Origin: Actinoallomurus purpureus
GTDB lineage: Bacteria; Actinomycetota; Actinomycetes; Streptosporangiales; Streptosporangiaceae
Reading direction: 5' to 3'
Assembly (NCBI RefSeq): GCF_024055795.1
Contig: NZ_JAMXMY010000001.1
Location: forward strand, 248,001-312,000
Length of the DNA stretch: 64,000 nt
The notes below the pieces were generated by a model, which was not told the origin of the DNA, did not search any database, and saw nothing but the letters and a program-made list of their open reading frames with translations. Positions 1 through 7,502 of the stretch are shown here, in pieces. The position numbers and the translations under genes were made by a program. The stretch's first letter is position 1, and each line of letters starts with the position of its first letter.

Positions 1-260
1 ACGGTCCGTCGGCGTCCGTGCACGAGTGGGCAGCGGCAAGCCCGCCCGCGCTTCCAGGGGAAACGCGGGCGGTGAGCTCGGCCGGGGTGGCGAACCGCGT
101 CAGTGTGAACGCCATCGCCGGGGGCACGGTGAGTGATGAGGAGGCCACGGGTCTCTTGGGCCCAGGCCGCTCTGTTCCTTGCCGGGGTGACCGGTCCGGC
201 TTCATCGTCGGCGCCACCATCGGCGCCGACGGAGGCCGCATGGTGGTGTTGCCGCCAGGA
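1..260 (+). pseudogene. degenerate SDR C-terminal remnant
   Basis: One reading frame carries two pieces typical of the C-terminal half of short-chain dehydrogenases: VSVNAIAGGTV, and GFIVGATIGADGGRM just before 260. The stretch that normally lies between them (the PLGR/EEIA and FLAS segments) is missing, so this looks like a decayed copy with an internal deletion. Its 5' end lies outside the window. No start codon or ribosome site supports a separate gene. It sits directly upstream of an intact SDR, so it may be the relic of a tandem pair. Confidence 0.4.
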
Positions 261-286
261 GCACATCAAAGAGAGAGGGCAGGCAC

Positions 287-1033
287 ATGGGCAGGCTCAC
301 GGGCCGAGTAGCGGTGGTCACCGGTGCCTCCAAGGGCATCGGAGCGGCCATCGCCAAGTCGCTCGCAGCGGAAGGCGCCTCAGTGGTCGTCAACTACGCT
401 TCCAGTAAGGCGGGCGGCGACGCCACCGTCTCCGCTATCACCGCCGCCGGCGGCAAGGCGGTCGCCGTGGGCGGCGACGTCTCCAAGGCCGCCGACGCGC
501 AGCGCATCGTCGACGCGGCGATCGAGCACTACGGCCGCCTGGACATCCTCGTCAACAACTCCGGCGTGTGGGAATACGCCCCGATCGGGGCGATCACCGA
601 AGACCAGTTCCACAGGATGTTCGACGTCAACGTGCTCGGCACCCTGCTGGTCACGCGGGCGGCCGTCAAGCACCTCGGCGAGGGCGGCAGCATCATCAAC
701 GTCGGCTCCGGCGCCAGCCGCACCACGCCCCCGAAGACGGTGATCTACACCGCCACCAAGGGCGCCGTGGACGCGATCACCGGTGTGCTCTCCAGGGAAC
801 TCGGCCCAAGGAAGATCCGCGTCAACTCCCTCAATCCCGGCCTCGTCGACACCGAAGGCGCGCACAACACCGGCACCATGGGCTCCGACCTGGAGGCGTT
901 CCTCGTCGGCCAGACGCCGTTCGGTCGGGCGGGCCGGCCCGACGACATCACCGGCATCGCCGTCTTCCTCGCCTCGGACGACTCGGCCTGGCTGACCGGC
1001 GAGCATCTCATCGCATCGGGCGGCCTTCGCTGA
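287..1033 (+). CDS. SDR family NAD(P)-dependent oxidoreductase
   Basis: This is a 248-residue classical short-chain dehydrogenase/reductase, a cytosolic NAD(P)-dependent alcohol/ketone oxidoreductase. The Rossmann motif TGASKGIG is at residues 12-19, the NNSG structural motif at 90-93, and the catalytic Ser141, Tyr154 and Lys158 (YTATK) are all present. The C-terminus ends in the usual LTGEHLIASGG form. The ATG follows a purine-rich GAGAGAGGG site. Length is normal for the family. Substrate cannot be told from sequence. A perfect hairpin lies just after the stop codon. Confidence 0.93.
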   Translation: MGRLTGRVAVVTGASKGIGAAIAKSLAAEGASVVVNYASSKAGGDATVSAITAAGGKAVAVGGDVSKAADAQRIVDAAIEHYGRLDILVNNSGVWEYAPIGAITEDQFHRMFDVNVLGTLLVTRAAVKHLGEGGSIINVGSGASRTTPPKTVIYTATKGAVDAITGVLSRELGPRKIRVNSLNPGLVDTEGAHNTGTMGSDLEAFLVGQTPFGRAGRPDDITGIAVFLASDDSAWLTGEHLIASGGLR

Positions 1034-1042
1034 CCCGAGCCC

Positions 1043-1069
1043 ACCCCCGCCGACCGCAGCGGCGGGGGT
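1043..1069 (+). terminator. hairpin terminator after the SDR gene
   Basis: A perfect 10-bp stem (ACCCCCGCCG with its complement) and a 7-nt loop start 10 nt after the SDR stop codon. There is no T-run, as is common in high-GC actinomycetes. It may also serve the opposing LLM remnant. Confidence 0.7.
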
Positions 1070-1106
1070 CCGCTGCCGCGCGCCAGTCGAGGCCATGGTT
1101 TTCCGA

Positions 1107-1739
1107 TCAGCCGCTCTGCTCGTTCCGCTCCAGACGCGGCCGGACCTCTCGCGCGATGACCTCGTACGTTTCCACCATCGCCGCGGTCGACGAGCCGTGC
1201 GGGCACTTGACCAGGAAATGCTCGACGCCGGCCTGCTGATAACGACGGAGCTTCTCAGCGCAGGCGTCCGCGTCGCCGACGAGATCCCAATCGGCGGCAT
1301 GCCCGCCGGGGTCGCTCCCGGACGGGTGGGCCACCACGTTCACGGCGACGGTGACATCTTCCCGGCGGCGGCCGTACAGCGCGAGCTGTTCCCGCAGATA
1401 GGCGAGATGTTTCGTCAACTCGTCGACCGGCAGGCGAAACGGCAGCCAGCCATCCCCGAGTTCGGCGGCACGTCGGATGGAGCGTTTCCCGTGCCCGCCG
1501 ATCCAGATCGGCAGGCCACCCGGCCGCGCGGGCTTCGGCTCCATCAGCATCGGCTCGAATCGGTATACGTCACCCTCGAACCCGACGGCGGTGCTCGTGG
1601 TCCAGACGGACCGGAGAATTCTGATCGCCTCATCCGTCGCAAGGCCGCGCCTGTCGAACAGGGCGTCGTACCCGAGGGCGTCGAACTCCTCGCGCAGCCA
1701 GCCCGAAAGGGTACGCCGACGCCGGTCGCCAGGTGGGAA
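1107..1739 (-). pseudogene. N-terminally truncated LLM-class flavin-dependent oxidoreductase
   Basis: The frame reads as the C-terminal two thirds of a luciferase-like F420/FMN monooxygenase: GWLREEFDALGYD, then TDEAIRILRSVWT, then LPIWIGGHGKRSIRRAAELGDGW. Upstream the frame runs straight into the terminator hairpin of the S53 peptidase and then an in-frame TGA, with no possible start. The N-terminal roughly 100 residues are gone. An internal ATG at 1550 would give only 147 residues without the barrel core. This is a deletion remnant fused against the peptidase terminator. Confidence 0.82.
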
Positions 1740-1769
1740 GGGCCCCGCGCGGAGGACGCGCGGGGCCCC
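1740..1769 (-). terminator. terminator of the S53 peptidase gene
   Basis: A GC-rich inverted repeat with a 12-bp stem (GGGCCCCGCGCG) and a roughly 6-nt loop lies 12 nt beyond the peptidase stop codon on the minus strand. Confidence 0.75.
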
Positions 1770-1781
1770 GATGGATCACGG

Positions 1782-3770
1782 TCAGGATGCGTTGATGGCG
1801 ACGTCGTCGATCACGAAGCTGGTCTGCAGGCCCGAGTCCTCGGTGCCGCTGAACGATAGCGTCACCGTCTGTCCTGCGTAGGACGACACGTCGAAGGTCT
1901 TCTGGACGTATCCGGTGGCGGCGTTGACGTTGCTGTAGGTGGCGAGGGTGGTGGTGCCGGTCTTGACCGTGAGCTTGTCGTAGACGGTGCTGCCGGTCTC
2001 GCTGGTGTCGATGTGGAGCCAGAAGCTGAGTGAGGCCTTGCATCCGGCGGGGATGGTCACCGACTGGGTGGCGCTGTCGGTGTGGGTGGAGCCGTATCCG
2101 TCGAGCCAGGCGAGGTAGCTGCCGGTGTGGGCGGTCTCACCGCTGCCGCTGGCCGACACGACGCCGGAGGTCGTCGTCCAGGGCGTGGTGCCGCTCTCGA
2201 AGCCGCCGTTGGTGACCTTGTTGCCGGGCGAGGAGCACCCGCCGCCGACCGCGTTCACCGTCCACGTGAAGGACGCCGACCCGGACGCACCGGTGGAGTC
2301 CTTGACGGTGACGGTGACACTCGAGGTGCCCGCGGCGGTGGGCGTACCGGAGATCAGGCCGGTGGAGGCGTTGATCGACAGGCCGGCGGGCAGTCCCGTC
2401 GCGCTGTAGGTCAGCGTCTGACCAGAGGCGGAATCCGTCGCGTGGATCTGCAGGCTGACGGCCGTGCCGACGGTGCTGGTCTGGCTGCCGGGGTTGGTCA
2501 CCGTGACGGTGTTACCGCCGCTGGAACCGCTTCCGAAGGCCGTCACACCGTTCGGGGTACCGAGGCCGGTCGGGCCGTCGTACCCGGAACCGGCAGTGCA
2601 CAGGTAGGACGGGCTGCACGACCCGTTGCTGCCGGAGGTGACGTCGTTGAGCGCGCTGCTGTGAGCGTACGGGTAGGACGACGGGTAGGCCCCGGACGCG
2701 GGCGGGCCCGCCAGGGCGTACACACCGGCGATGATCGGCGCCGATGCGCTGGTGCCACCGACGACCAGCCATCCGCCCGTCTGGTAGGTGTCGTAGACGG
2801 CGAGCCCGGTGTTCGGGTCGGCGACGGCGGAGACATCGGCCACGGACCGTCTGGAGCAGCCCGAGTCCGTCTGCCACGACGGCTTCGGGTCATACGAGGA
2901 GCAGCCGGATCCCGCACCGGACCAGGCGGACTCACTCCAGCCGCGCGAGTTCGATGCCTGGGACAGCGAGGTCCCGCCGACCGCGGTGACGTACTGCGAC
3001 GCCGCCGGGTACTCGACCCCGTACCCGTCGTCGCCCGAGGACACGGTGATGGCCACGCCCGGGTGGTTGAAGTAGGAGGAGTCGGTGCTCGTGTCGCTGG
3101 AGTCCTCCGACCCGCCGTAGCTGTTCGACACGTACTTGGCGCCGAGGCTGACCGCGGTGTTGACCGCCGTGCCGAGGTCGTCCGTGGACGGCTGCGTGGC
3201 CTCGACGAGCAGGATGTGGCAGTTCGGGCAGACCGCCGACACCATGTCGAGGTCGAGCGACTCCTCCTCGGCCCAGCCGGAGTCGGCGGAGGGCAGGCTG
3301 CTGCCGCCGTTCTCGTTGACCTTCTTGAAGCAGCCGCTCGCGCTCGTGCAGGCGGCCAGGCCGTACTGGGAGCGGTAGGTGGCCAGGTCGGATTCGGCAT
3401 TGGGATCGTCGTAGGCGTCGACGACGGCGACCGTCTGGCTCGATCCGGCGGATGAGGACGGCAGGGCGTACGCGCTCTGCAGCTGGGTTGGGCCGAACCC
3501 GGAGGGCGCGAGGTTCGGCTGGATTCCCCGGCGTGCGGTCACGTCGGTACGTACGAGCGAGAGACAGGCCATCTGGCCGGGGCGGGTCGGGGTCGCACAC
3601 GCCCGCTTGATGGGCGCGGACAGGTGGGGTGCGGCGGCACTGAGCCGGGCGGCCGTGGAAGCGTGGGCCGGTGCAGTGGTGGTCAATGCGGCAGCGGGCA
3701 GGGCGAGCGCGGCCATGAGGGTGAGGCCGATGCGACGCAGGCGACGAGCGCGGGTGGATGGGGGTGACAT
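1782..3770 (-). CDS. secreted S53 family (sedolisin-like) peptidase
   Basis: A 662-residue secreted serine-carboxyl peptidase. A basic n-region ([10 protein letters not shown]) and hydrophobic core end near AHA at residue 37. The catalytic core at about 85-415 holds the acidic pair region [10 protein letters not shown] (about 166-175), the oxyanion Asp in SSGDDG (about 245-249) and nucleophile Ser341 in GGTSAS. An Ig-like putative domain follows (about 421-505) and a jelly-roll, CBM-like domain (about 510-662) closes the protein. The start was set by AAGGGAG just upstream of ATG; the frame stays open further upstream but without coding character. It is divergent from a TrmB regulator and probably cleaves extracellular protein. 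Confidence 0.92.
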   Translation of the reverse strand: MSPPSTRARRLRRIGLTLMAALALPAAALTTTAPAHASTAARLSAAAPHLSAPIKRACATPTRPGQMACLSLVRTDVTARRGIQPNLAPSGFGPTQLQSAYALPSSSAGSSQTVAVVDAYDDPNAESDLATYRSQYGLAACTSASGCFKKVNENGGSSLPSADSGWAEEESLDLDMVSAVCPNCHILLVEATQPSTDDLGTAVNTAVSLGAKYVSNSYGGSEDSSDTSTDSSYFNHPGVAITVSSGDDGYGVEYPAASQYVTAVGGTSLSQASNSRGWSESAWSGAGSGCSSYDPKPSWQTDSGCSRRSVADVSAVADPNTGLAVYDTYQTGGWLVVGGTSASAPIIAGVYALAGPPASGAYPSSYPYAHSSALNDVTSGSNGSCSPSYLCTAGSGYDGPTGLGTPNGVTAFGSGSSGGNTVTVTNPGSQTSTVGTAVSLQIHATDSASGQTLTYSATGLPAGLSINASTGLISGTPTAAGTSSVTVTVKDSTGASGSASFTWTVNAVGGGCSSPGNKVTNGGFESGTTPWTTTSGVVSASGSGETAHTGSYLAWLDGYGSTHTDSATQSVTIPAGCKASLSFWLHIDTSETGSTVYDKLTVKTGTTTLATYSNVNAATGYVQKTFDVSSYAGQTVTLSFSGTEDSGLQTSFVIDDVAINAS

Positions 3771-3829
3771 CCTTGCTCCCTTTTTGGCGGGAGGCCGGAT
3801 GTAGCGGGGTCGACCGCTCTCCGGCCTTG

Positions 3830-3884
3830 ACACCACGGCTAGTGGTGTTGCGCGCAACGTAGGCATTCGCCCTAAGGCGGTCAA
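3830..3884 (-). promoter_or_regulatory. S53 peptidase promoter with embedded inverted repeats
   Basis: On the minus strand TTGACC (3884-3879) and TACGTT (3861-3856) are spaced by 17 bp, a good housekeeping promoter. At and just after the likely start lie two palindromes: TTGCGCGCAA (3848-3857) and ACACCAC-N5-GTGGTGT (3830-3848). Their position suits a repressor blocking initiation. The divergent TrmB regulator is the obvious candidate; that link is inference. Confidence 0.6.
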
Positions 3885-3976
3885 TGAGCCTTTACTCTCT
3901 CTTGACCAAAGGTGTCCGGTTCCGGACTCGGTCGAACTGAACGGGATGGGCCGGGCACGGCCGGTAGCGTGGAGGC

Positions 3977-4777
3977 GTGGCGGATCTGGAGAATCTGCCC
4001 CAGCAGTTCGTCGACCTGGGGCTGACGGGATACGAGGCGCGCGCCTACCTCGCCCTTCTCGCCCGGGACCGCTACACGGCGGCGCAGCTCGCGCGCGAAT
4101 CGGGAGTGCCGCGTCAGCGCATCTACGACGTCTTGGCGGCACTGACCGAGCGCGGCCTGGTCCGGCTGCTGCCGGGAGGCACCACCCGATACACCGCGGT
4201 CGATCCGGCCGCGGCGGTCGAACGTCTCATGGCCGCCCGCCGGGCGGAGCTCGACCGGCTGGAGGAGGCCACGGCACGGCTCGTCGAGTCGCTGGCGCCC
4301 GTCTGGTCCTGCGGCAGGCAGGAGAGCGATCCCCTGGACTACGTCGAGGTGCTTCGAGGCCACGAGGTGCTGGCCGAACGGATCGAGGAGATCCAGGCCG
4401 GCGCGCGACGGGAGATCCTCGCGGTCGCCAAGCTCCCGTATCTGATCGACGACGACACCACCGGTACGACCACGATCCGGCGACTGACGAGATCAGGCGG
4501 GCGCGTGCGGTGTGTTTACGAACGAGCTGCCCTCGACGATCCGGGCCTGGTCGCCGACATCCGGCGGTACACCGCCGCGGGGGAGGAGGCGCGGGTGGCC
4601 GCCGGCGTGCCCATGCGAATGTGGATCGTGGACGGCGTCCGAGTGGTGATGTCGCTGCGTGACCCGGTGGCGGGGTCCGATTCCACGACCAACGTTCTGA
4701 TCGAACATCCCTCCCTGGCGCAGTGCCTCGGTTACGCCTTCGAGACCATCTGGGCCGGTGCCGACCCGGTCGAGTGA
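3977..4777 (+). CDS. TrmB family transcriptional regulator
   Basis: A 266-residue TrmB-type regulator. The N-terminal winged helix (about residues 8-72) is of the form [44 protein letters not shown] coiled segment follows (about 85-105), then the C-terminal ligand-sensing region with ADP-ribosyl/PLD-like character (about 115-266). It is divergent from the S53 peptidase with a 206-bp shared promoter region. TrmB proteins usually bind sugars in archaea; in actinomycetes homologues often sit beside secreted peptidases, so control of the peptidase is likely but unproved. Confidence 0.88.
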   Translation: MADLENLPQQFVDLGLTGYEARAYLALLARDRYTAAQLARESGVPRQRIYDVLAALTERGLVRLLPGGTTRYTAVDPAAAVERLMAARRAELDRLEEATARLVESLAPVWSCGRQESDPLDYVEVLRGHEVLAERIEEIQAGARREILAVAKLPYLIDDDTTGTTTIRRLTRSGGRVRCVYERAALDDPGLVADIRRYTAAGEEARVAAGVPMRMWIVDGVRVVMSLRDPVAGSDSTTNVLIEHPSLAQCLGYAFETIWAGADPVE

Positions 4778-4797
4778 GCACCGTTCGGAAAAACCTG

Positions 4798-4825
4798 TTG
4801 AGTCTGAGGGGCGAATCCTTAAGAT
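4798..4825 (+). promoter_or_regulatory. candidate promoter of the tRNA array
   Basis: TTGAGT and TAAGAT are spaced by 16 bp, about 75 bp upstream of the first tRNA and after the TrmB stop. No other convincing promoter lies before the array, and the short spacers inside it suggest co-transcription. Confidence 0.5.
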
Positions 4826-4901
4826 GGATATCACAGGGCAAACAGAAATGACTTCAACAGTGACATGCGCGCTTTTCCCGCGTCTCGCAGTGTCATAGCT
4901 T

Positions 4902-4987
4902 GGAAGGTTGGCAGAGTCGGTATTGCGCCCGTTTCGAAAACGGCGGCCAGGGTCACACCTGCGGGGGTTCGAATCCCTCACCTTCCG
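4902..4987 (+). tRNA. tRNA-Ser (CGA)
   Basis: A class II tRNA of 86 nt. The acceptor stem GGAAGGT pairs with ACCTTCC, the discriminator is G73 as expected for serine, and a long variable arm is present. The anticodon loop TTCGAAA gives anticodon CGA. The T-loop is TTCGAAT. CCA is not encoded. It is the first member of the array. Confidence 0.92.
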
Positions 4988-5017
4988 CTAAAAGGCTTGA
5001 ACTTCGCACGCGGTACT

Positions 5018-5060
5018 CCTTCCGGCGGCACCCCCGACCTGGGTGACGCCGCCAGGAAGG
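5018..5060 (+). other. spacer hairpin 1 of the tRNA array
   Basis: Between tRNA-Ser and the tRNA-like gene, CCTTCCGGCGGC pairs with GCCGCC-A-GGAAGG, with an inner CACCC/GGGTG stem. It is one of four spacers holding a strong hairpin. Confidence 0.65.
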
Positions 5061-5064
5061 CCGA

Positions 5065-5135
5065 GGCCCCTTCGACCATGGGTAGGTCGCGACACCTTCA
5101 ACGTCGCAGAGCGGGTTCGAGTCCCGCAGGGGCTA
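5065..5135 (+). tRNA. tRNA-like gene, possibly Glu (TTC)
   Basis: A cloverleaf can be drawn. Acceptor GGCCCCT pairs with AGGGGCT (one G-T), the D-stem is GACC/GGTC, and the T-arm GCGGG-TTCGAGT-CCCGC is perfect. The anticodon arm is odd: GCGAC/GTCGC closes a 9-nt loop, or a 7-nt loop with an A-C mismatch at 31-39. The centre reads TTC, but position 33 is C rather than the near-universal U. It may be a decayed tRNA-Glu or a tRNA-like structure. CCA is not encoded. Confidence 0.5.
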
Positions 5136-5139
5136 CGAC

Positions 5140-5185
5140 GGCTCGCCGGCGAGGCGAGCCGGCCCGGCTGCACCTTCGGTGGTGC
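5140..5185 (+). other. spacer hairpins 2 of the tRNA array
   Basis: Two consecutive stems fill this spacer. GGCTCGCC with GGCGAGCC has an 8-bp stem and 5-nt loop (5140-5160). GCACC with GGTGC follows (5170-5185). Confidence 0.6.
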
Positions 5186-5194
5186 GCCGAACGA

Positions 5195-5270
5195 AGCGCG
5201 GTAGAGGAGTTCGGTCGTCCTCGTCGGCCTCATAAGCCGAAGACCGCCGGTTCGAATCCGGCCCGCGCCA
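5195..5270 (+). tRNA. tRNA-Met (CAT), possibly Ile2
   Basis: All arms fold: D-stem GAGG/CCTC, anticodon stem TCGGC/GCCGA with loop CTCATAA (anticodon CAT), and T-arm GCCGG-TTCGAAT-CCGGC. Positions 1 and 72 are A and C and do not pair, which recalls initiator tRNA. The anticodon stem lacks the three G-C pairs of an initiator, so elongator Met or lysidine-modified Ile2 is likelier. CCA is not encoded. Confidence 0.82.
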
Positions 5271-5277
5271 CGACGCT

Positions 5278-5316
5278 CGACCACCCGGTCGTGCACCTCA
5301 CGCGCCGAGCGTGAGG
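5278..5316 (+). other. spacer hairpins 3 of the tRNA array
   Basis: CGACC-ACCC-GGTCG (5278-5291) is followed by CCTCACGC with GCGTGAGG (8-bp stem, 5-nt loop, 5296-5316), ending 4 nt before tRNA-Asp. Confidence 0.6.
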
Positions 5317-5320
5317 CCCT

Positions 5321-5396
5321 GCTTGTGTAGCTCAGCGGCCAGAGCACTCCGTTGTCAGCGGAGGAGGCGCCGGTTCGAGTCCGGTCACAAGCGCCA
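5321..5396 (+). tRNA. tRNA-Asp (GTC)
   Basis: Acceptor GCTTGTG pairs perfectly with CACAAGC. The anticodon loop TTGTCAG gives GTC, the T-arm is GCCGG-TTCGAGT-CCGGT, and the discriminator is G. The 3' CCA is encoded, unlike in the first three members of the array. Confidence 0.93.
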
Positions 5397-5410
5397 TTCG
5401 CGATATCACC

Positions 5411-5436
5411 TCGCGTGCACCGCAAGGTGCACGCGA
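5411..5436 (+). other. spacer hairpin 4 (GNRA tetraloop)
   Basis: TCGCGTGCACC pairs perfectly over 11 bp with its complement around a GCAA tetraloop. It ends 1 nt before tRNA-Val and is the cleanest of the array hairpins. Confidence 0.7.
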
Positions 5437-5437
5437 A

Positions 5438-5513
5438 CGGCCTGTAGCTCAATTGGTAGAGCAGCGGTTTCACACACCGTGTGTAACAGGTTCAAAACCT
5501 GTCAGGCCGACCA
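5438..5513 (+). tRNA. tRNA-Val (CAC)
   Basis: Acceptor CGGCCTG pairs perfectly with CAGGCCG. The anticodon loop TTCACAC gives CAC, the T-arm is ACAGG-TTCAAAA-CCTGT, the discriminator is A and CCA is encoded. One base separates it from tRNA-His. Confidence 0.93.
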
Positions 5514-5514
5514 T

Positions 5515-5590
5515 GGCGTTCGTGGTGTAGTGGTCTGCACACCTGGTTGTGAGCCAGATGGTCCCGGTTCGATTCCGGGCGATCGCCCCA
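5515..5590 (+). tRNA. tRNA-His (GTG)
   Basis: It shows the histidine identity pair: an extra G at -1 opposite discriminator C73. The anticodon loop TTGTGAG gives GTG. The acceptor stem has one T-T mismatch at pair 4. The T-arm CCCGG-TTCGATT-CCGGG is perfect and CCA is encoded. Confidence 0.9.
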
Positions 5591-5591
5591 A

Positions 5592-5675
5592 GCGCGAGCT
5601 GGGCACGTGGGGAGCCCGCCCGGCTGTAAACCGGACGCTTCGGCTGTGCAGGTTCAAATCCTGCCTCGCGCACCA
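5592..5675 (+). tRNA. tRNA-Tyr (GTA)
   Basis: A class II tRNA. Acceptor GCGCGAG pairs with CTCGCGC, the anticodon loop CTGTAAA gives GTA, and the long variable arm typical of bacterial tRNA-Tyr is present. The discriminator is A and CCA is encoded. It is the last member of the array; the next 190 nt hold no recognisable gene. Confidence 0.93.
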
Positions 5676-5869
5676 TGGTGCGGCCCGGCCGCTCCGTCGG
5701 CTGCTCCGTGGCCGGCGGGTCAGTGTGCGTAACCCCGAGAAGCTTCGGCCTCGGACGATGGGCCGACGCGCTGACACCTTCGCCCGGTGGGAGCGGCCTC
5801 GGCCTGGTCGGAGTCCGGCCGGGGCCGACGGGTGTCTTCCACTGTGGAGCGATGGCGTGAATCCATGGT

Positions 5870-6514
5870 TCAGGCCGGCGGCGTGAGGTGCCCGGCGATC
5901 GTGGACAGGCGGTCCAGCGCGGTATCGACCTGGTCGAGTGGACTGCCGGGCGTCGGTCGAGCCCACGTCCACGTCAGGATGGACGTACCCGCGATACGCC
6001 ACGCTCGGGCGGGTCCGTCCAGCAGAATCGGGGACAGGTCGCGCCGCGCCCTGGCCGCCCACGCGGGATCGTCGGTCTGGACGTGGAACCGCTAGTCCAC
6101 GCGCGGCTCGCCGATCGTGACACCCGGCTGCGCGGGGGCCACCCGTGTTCGAGGCGTCACCTGCAGACGCGGCACCGGAGCAGGCAGGTCCAGCAGGGCG
6201 GCGATCCAGTGGCACGAGTTCTCCCGGCCACGGCGGCCGAAGCCGTCATCGAGGATCTCCTGCTCGCGCGTGTACGCGAAGACGACCGCGGACCGGTCGC
6301 GGTACGCGCCGCGCATCACGTCCGACAGTCGGTGCCGGTGGCGGCCGAGCACCGGGTACGGGAAGGCGTCCGGGGCCCGCTCGGGCGGGTGGAACGGCTC
6401 GCCACGCAGTTGCTCGAGGAGCGCACCTTGCCCCTTGCCCGCGACGGCGAAGGTCCAGCCGCGCTCGGTGGCGAACGCCCGTGTCGCGCGGAGTCTCCTG
6501 CCGAACCCGTTCAT
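5870..6514 (-). pseudogene. hypothetical protein gene broken by an in-frame amber codon
   Basis: Residues 1-140 (MNGFGRRLRATRAFATERGW to GVTIGEPRVD) are followed by TAG at 6092-6094. The same frame then continues for 73 good coding codons (RFHVQTDDPAWAARARRD onward) to TGA at 5870-5872. The joined 214-residue product resembles an actinomycete hypothetical family with this two-part layout (family recalled, not searched). A GGAGGGG site precedes the ATG. It is a nonsense pseudogene or a sequencing error. No tRNA reading UAG is in the nearby array. Confidence 0.75.
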
Positions 6515-6545
6515 GAATCCCCTCCGTCGCCGCCGAAGGCCGCCC

Positions 6546-6677
6546 TCACGGCGGGCCGGCCACTCCAGGCCGGGTCCTGTGCACCGATCGCAGGACGCCG
6601 AGCACGCTGGCCGTGCCGAGTATCCCGGCTCCGCAGATCACCACAGAGGGCATCAAGAGCAAGCGATGGCCGAACAT
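6546..6677 (-). CDS. small membrane protein (43 aa), upstream of the amber-interrupted gene
   Basis: A short frame encodes MFGHRLLLMPSVVICGAG and onward. It has one hydrophobic helix (about residues 6-29) and a basic C-terminus (RSVHRTRPG), ending 31 nt before the ATG of the downstream gene. There is no clear ribosome site. It could be a real single-pass peptide translated with its neighbour, or chance; I recognise no family. Confidence 0.35.
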   Translation of the reverse strand: MFGHRLLLMPSVVICGAGILGTASVLGVLRSVHRTRPGVAGPP

Positions 6678-6715
6678 GACGACTGGTAGTAGTGGAGAGG
6701 AGAAGCTGGGGGGTC

Positions 6716-7351
6716 ATGAACACTTCTGCCGATGACGTTTCACCGGGACGAGCGGGCTATCGGCGGTCGGTGGGGTCGCCGCGCGGCGAGGCCAGGCGCC
6801 GGGAACTGCTCGAGCGCGTCACCGACGACCTCGCCGTCAACGGCCTCGTCGACTTCTCTCTCCGGCGTGCCGCGCGGGCGGCCGGTACAACGCACAAAGT
6901 GCTGCTGTACCACTTCGACGGCGTCGAAGACCTGCTCGGGCAGGCGGTCCGCGCGCTGCGTGAAAGGCGGATCGGTAGTGCACTGGCCGCCACCGGAGAC
7001 CCTGCCGGCCGGACGCTGGCGGATCGGGTGCGCGCCATCTGGCCCACGCTCAGGGAAGAGGAGCTGGGTCTGCGGCGGGTGCTCGATCAGGCCATCGGAC
7101 TGGCGATGTACGACCCCGGCCGTTATGCCGATCTCGCCCGGGAGGCCTCGCGGCAGTATCTGCCGGTGCTTCGGTCTCTGTGTCCGGCGGACTGGTCGGA
7201 ACAGCGCAAGCTCGAGGTGTCGGAGATGATCCTTGCGACGCTCCGGGGCTTCCTGCTGGAGCGGCTGACCACCGGGGACACCGCGGGGGTCGCCGCGGGG
7301 TTCGATGCCTTGATTCGTGCGCTGGAGCGGGAGGAGGCCGCCGACGGATAG
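6716..7351 (+). CDS. TetR family transcriptional regulator
   Basis: A 211-residue TetR-type repressor. The helix-turn-helix lies in about residues 38-60 (FSLRRAARAAGTTHKVLLYHF). The C-terminal domain is helical with the usual ligand-pocket composition. ATG at 6716 with a G-rich site was chosen; GTG at 6692 is an alternative that adds eight residues. It precedes an NAD(P)H-binding oxidoreductase whose promoter contains a perfect inverted repeat, so it probably controls that gene. Confidence 0.85.
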   Translation: MNTSADDVSPGRAGYRRSVGSPRGEARRRELLERVTDDLAVNGLVDFSLRRAARAAGTTHKVLLYHFDGVEDLLGQAVRALRERRIGSALAATGDPAGRTLADRVRAIWPTLREEELGLRRVLDQAIGLAMYDPGRYADLAREASRQYLPVLRSLCPADWSEQRKLEVSEMILATLRGFLLERLTTGDTAGVAAGFDALIRALEREEAADG

Positions 7352-7424
7352 CCGCGTCCCCCGAGAGTCGCGGGCGATGGTGCTGCAAGCCGCGCGCCAG
7401 GGACCGCAGGGCAGCTCCGGATGG

Positions 7425-7451
7425 CATATTATACGATTTCCATATAATATG
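7425..7451 (+). promoter_or_regulatory. inverted-repeat operator over a TATAAT box
   Basis: CATATTATA and TATAATATG form a perfect 9-bp inverted repeat with a 9-nt spacer. The right arm contains a consensus TATAAT at 7443-7448. The site is AT-rich in a 70% GC context and lies 52 bp before the oxidoreductase start. It fits a TetR operator; the upstream TetR gene is the natural partner. Confidence 0.65.
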
Positions 7452-7502
7452 TCAGTGAACTCCGGCGCTCGGGCGGTGGAGAAACACAGGAGGCCATGAC
7501 CG

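Noticed and set aside
380-1300. Long minus-strand open frame over the SDR gene
   Set aside because: It is the antisense of the clear SDR gene and has low-complexity Arg/Gly composition, as is usual for high-GC shadows.
5092-5108. Anticodon TCA (Sec or UGA suppressor) in the second tRNA-like gene
   Set aside because: The symmetric loop centre gives TTC. The acceptor stem has 7 pairs and there is no long variable arm, so it is not a tRNA-Sec.
5311-5886. Open frames running through the tRNA array
   Set aside because: Four well-folded tRNAs occupy the region, so coding is excluded.
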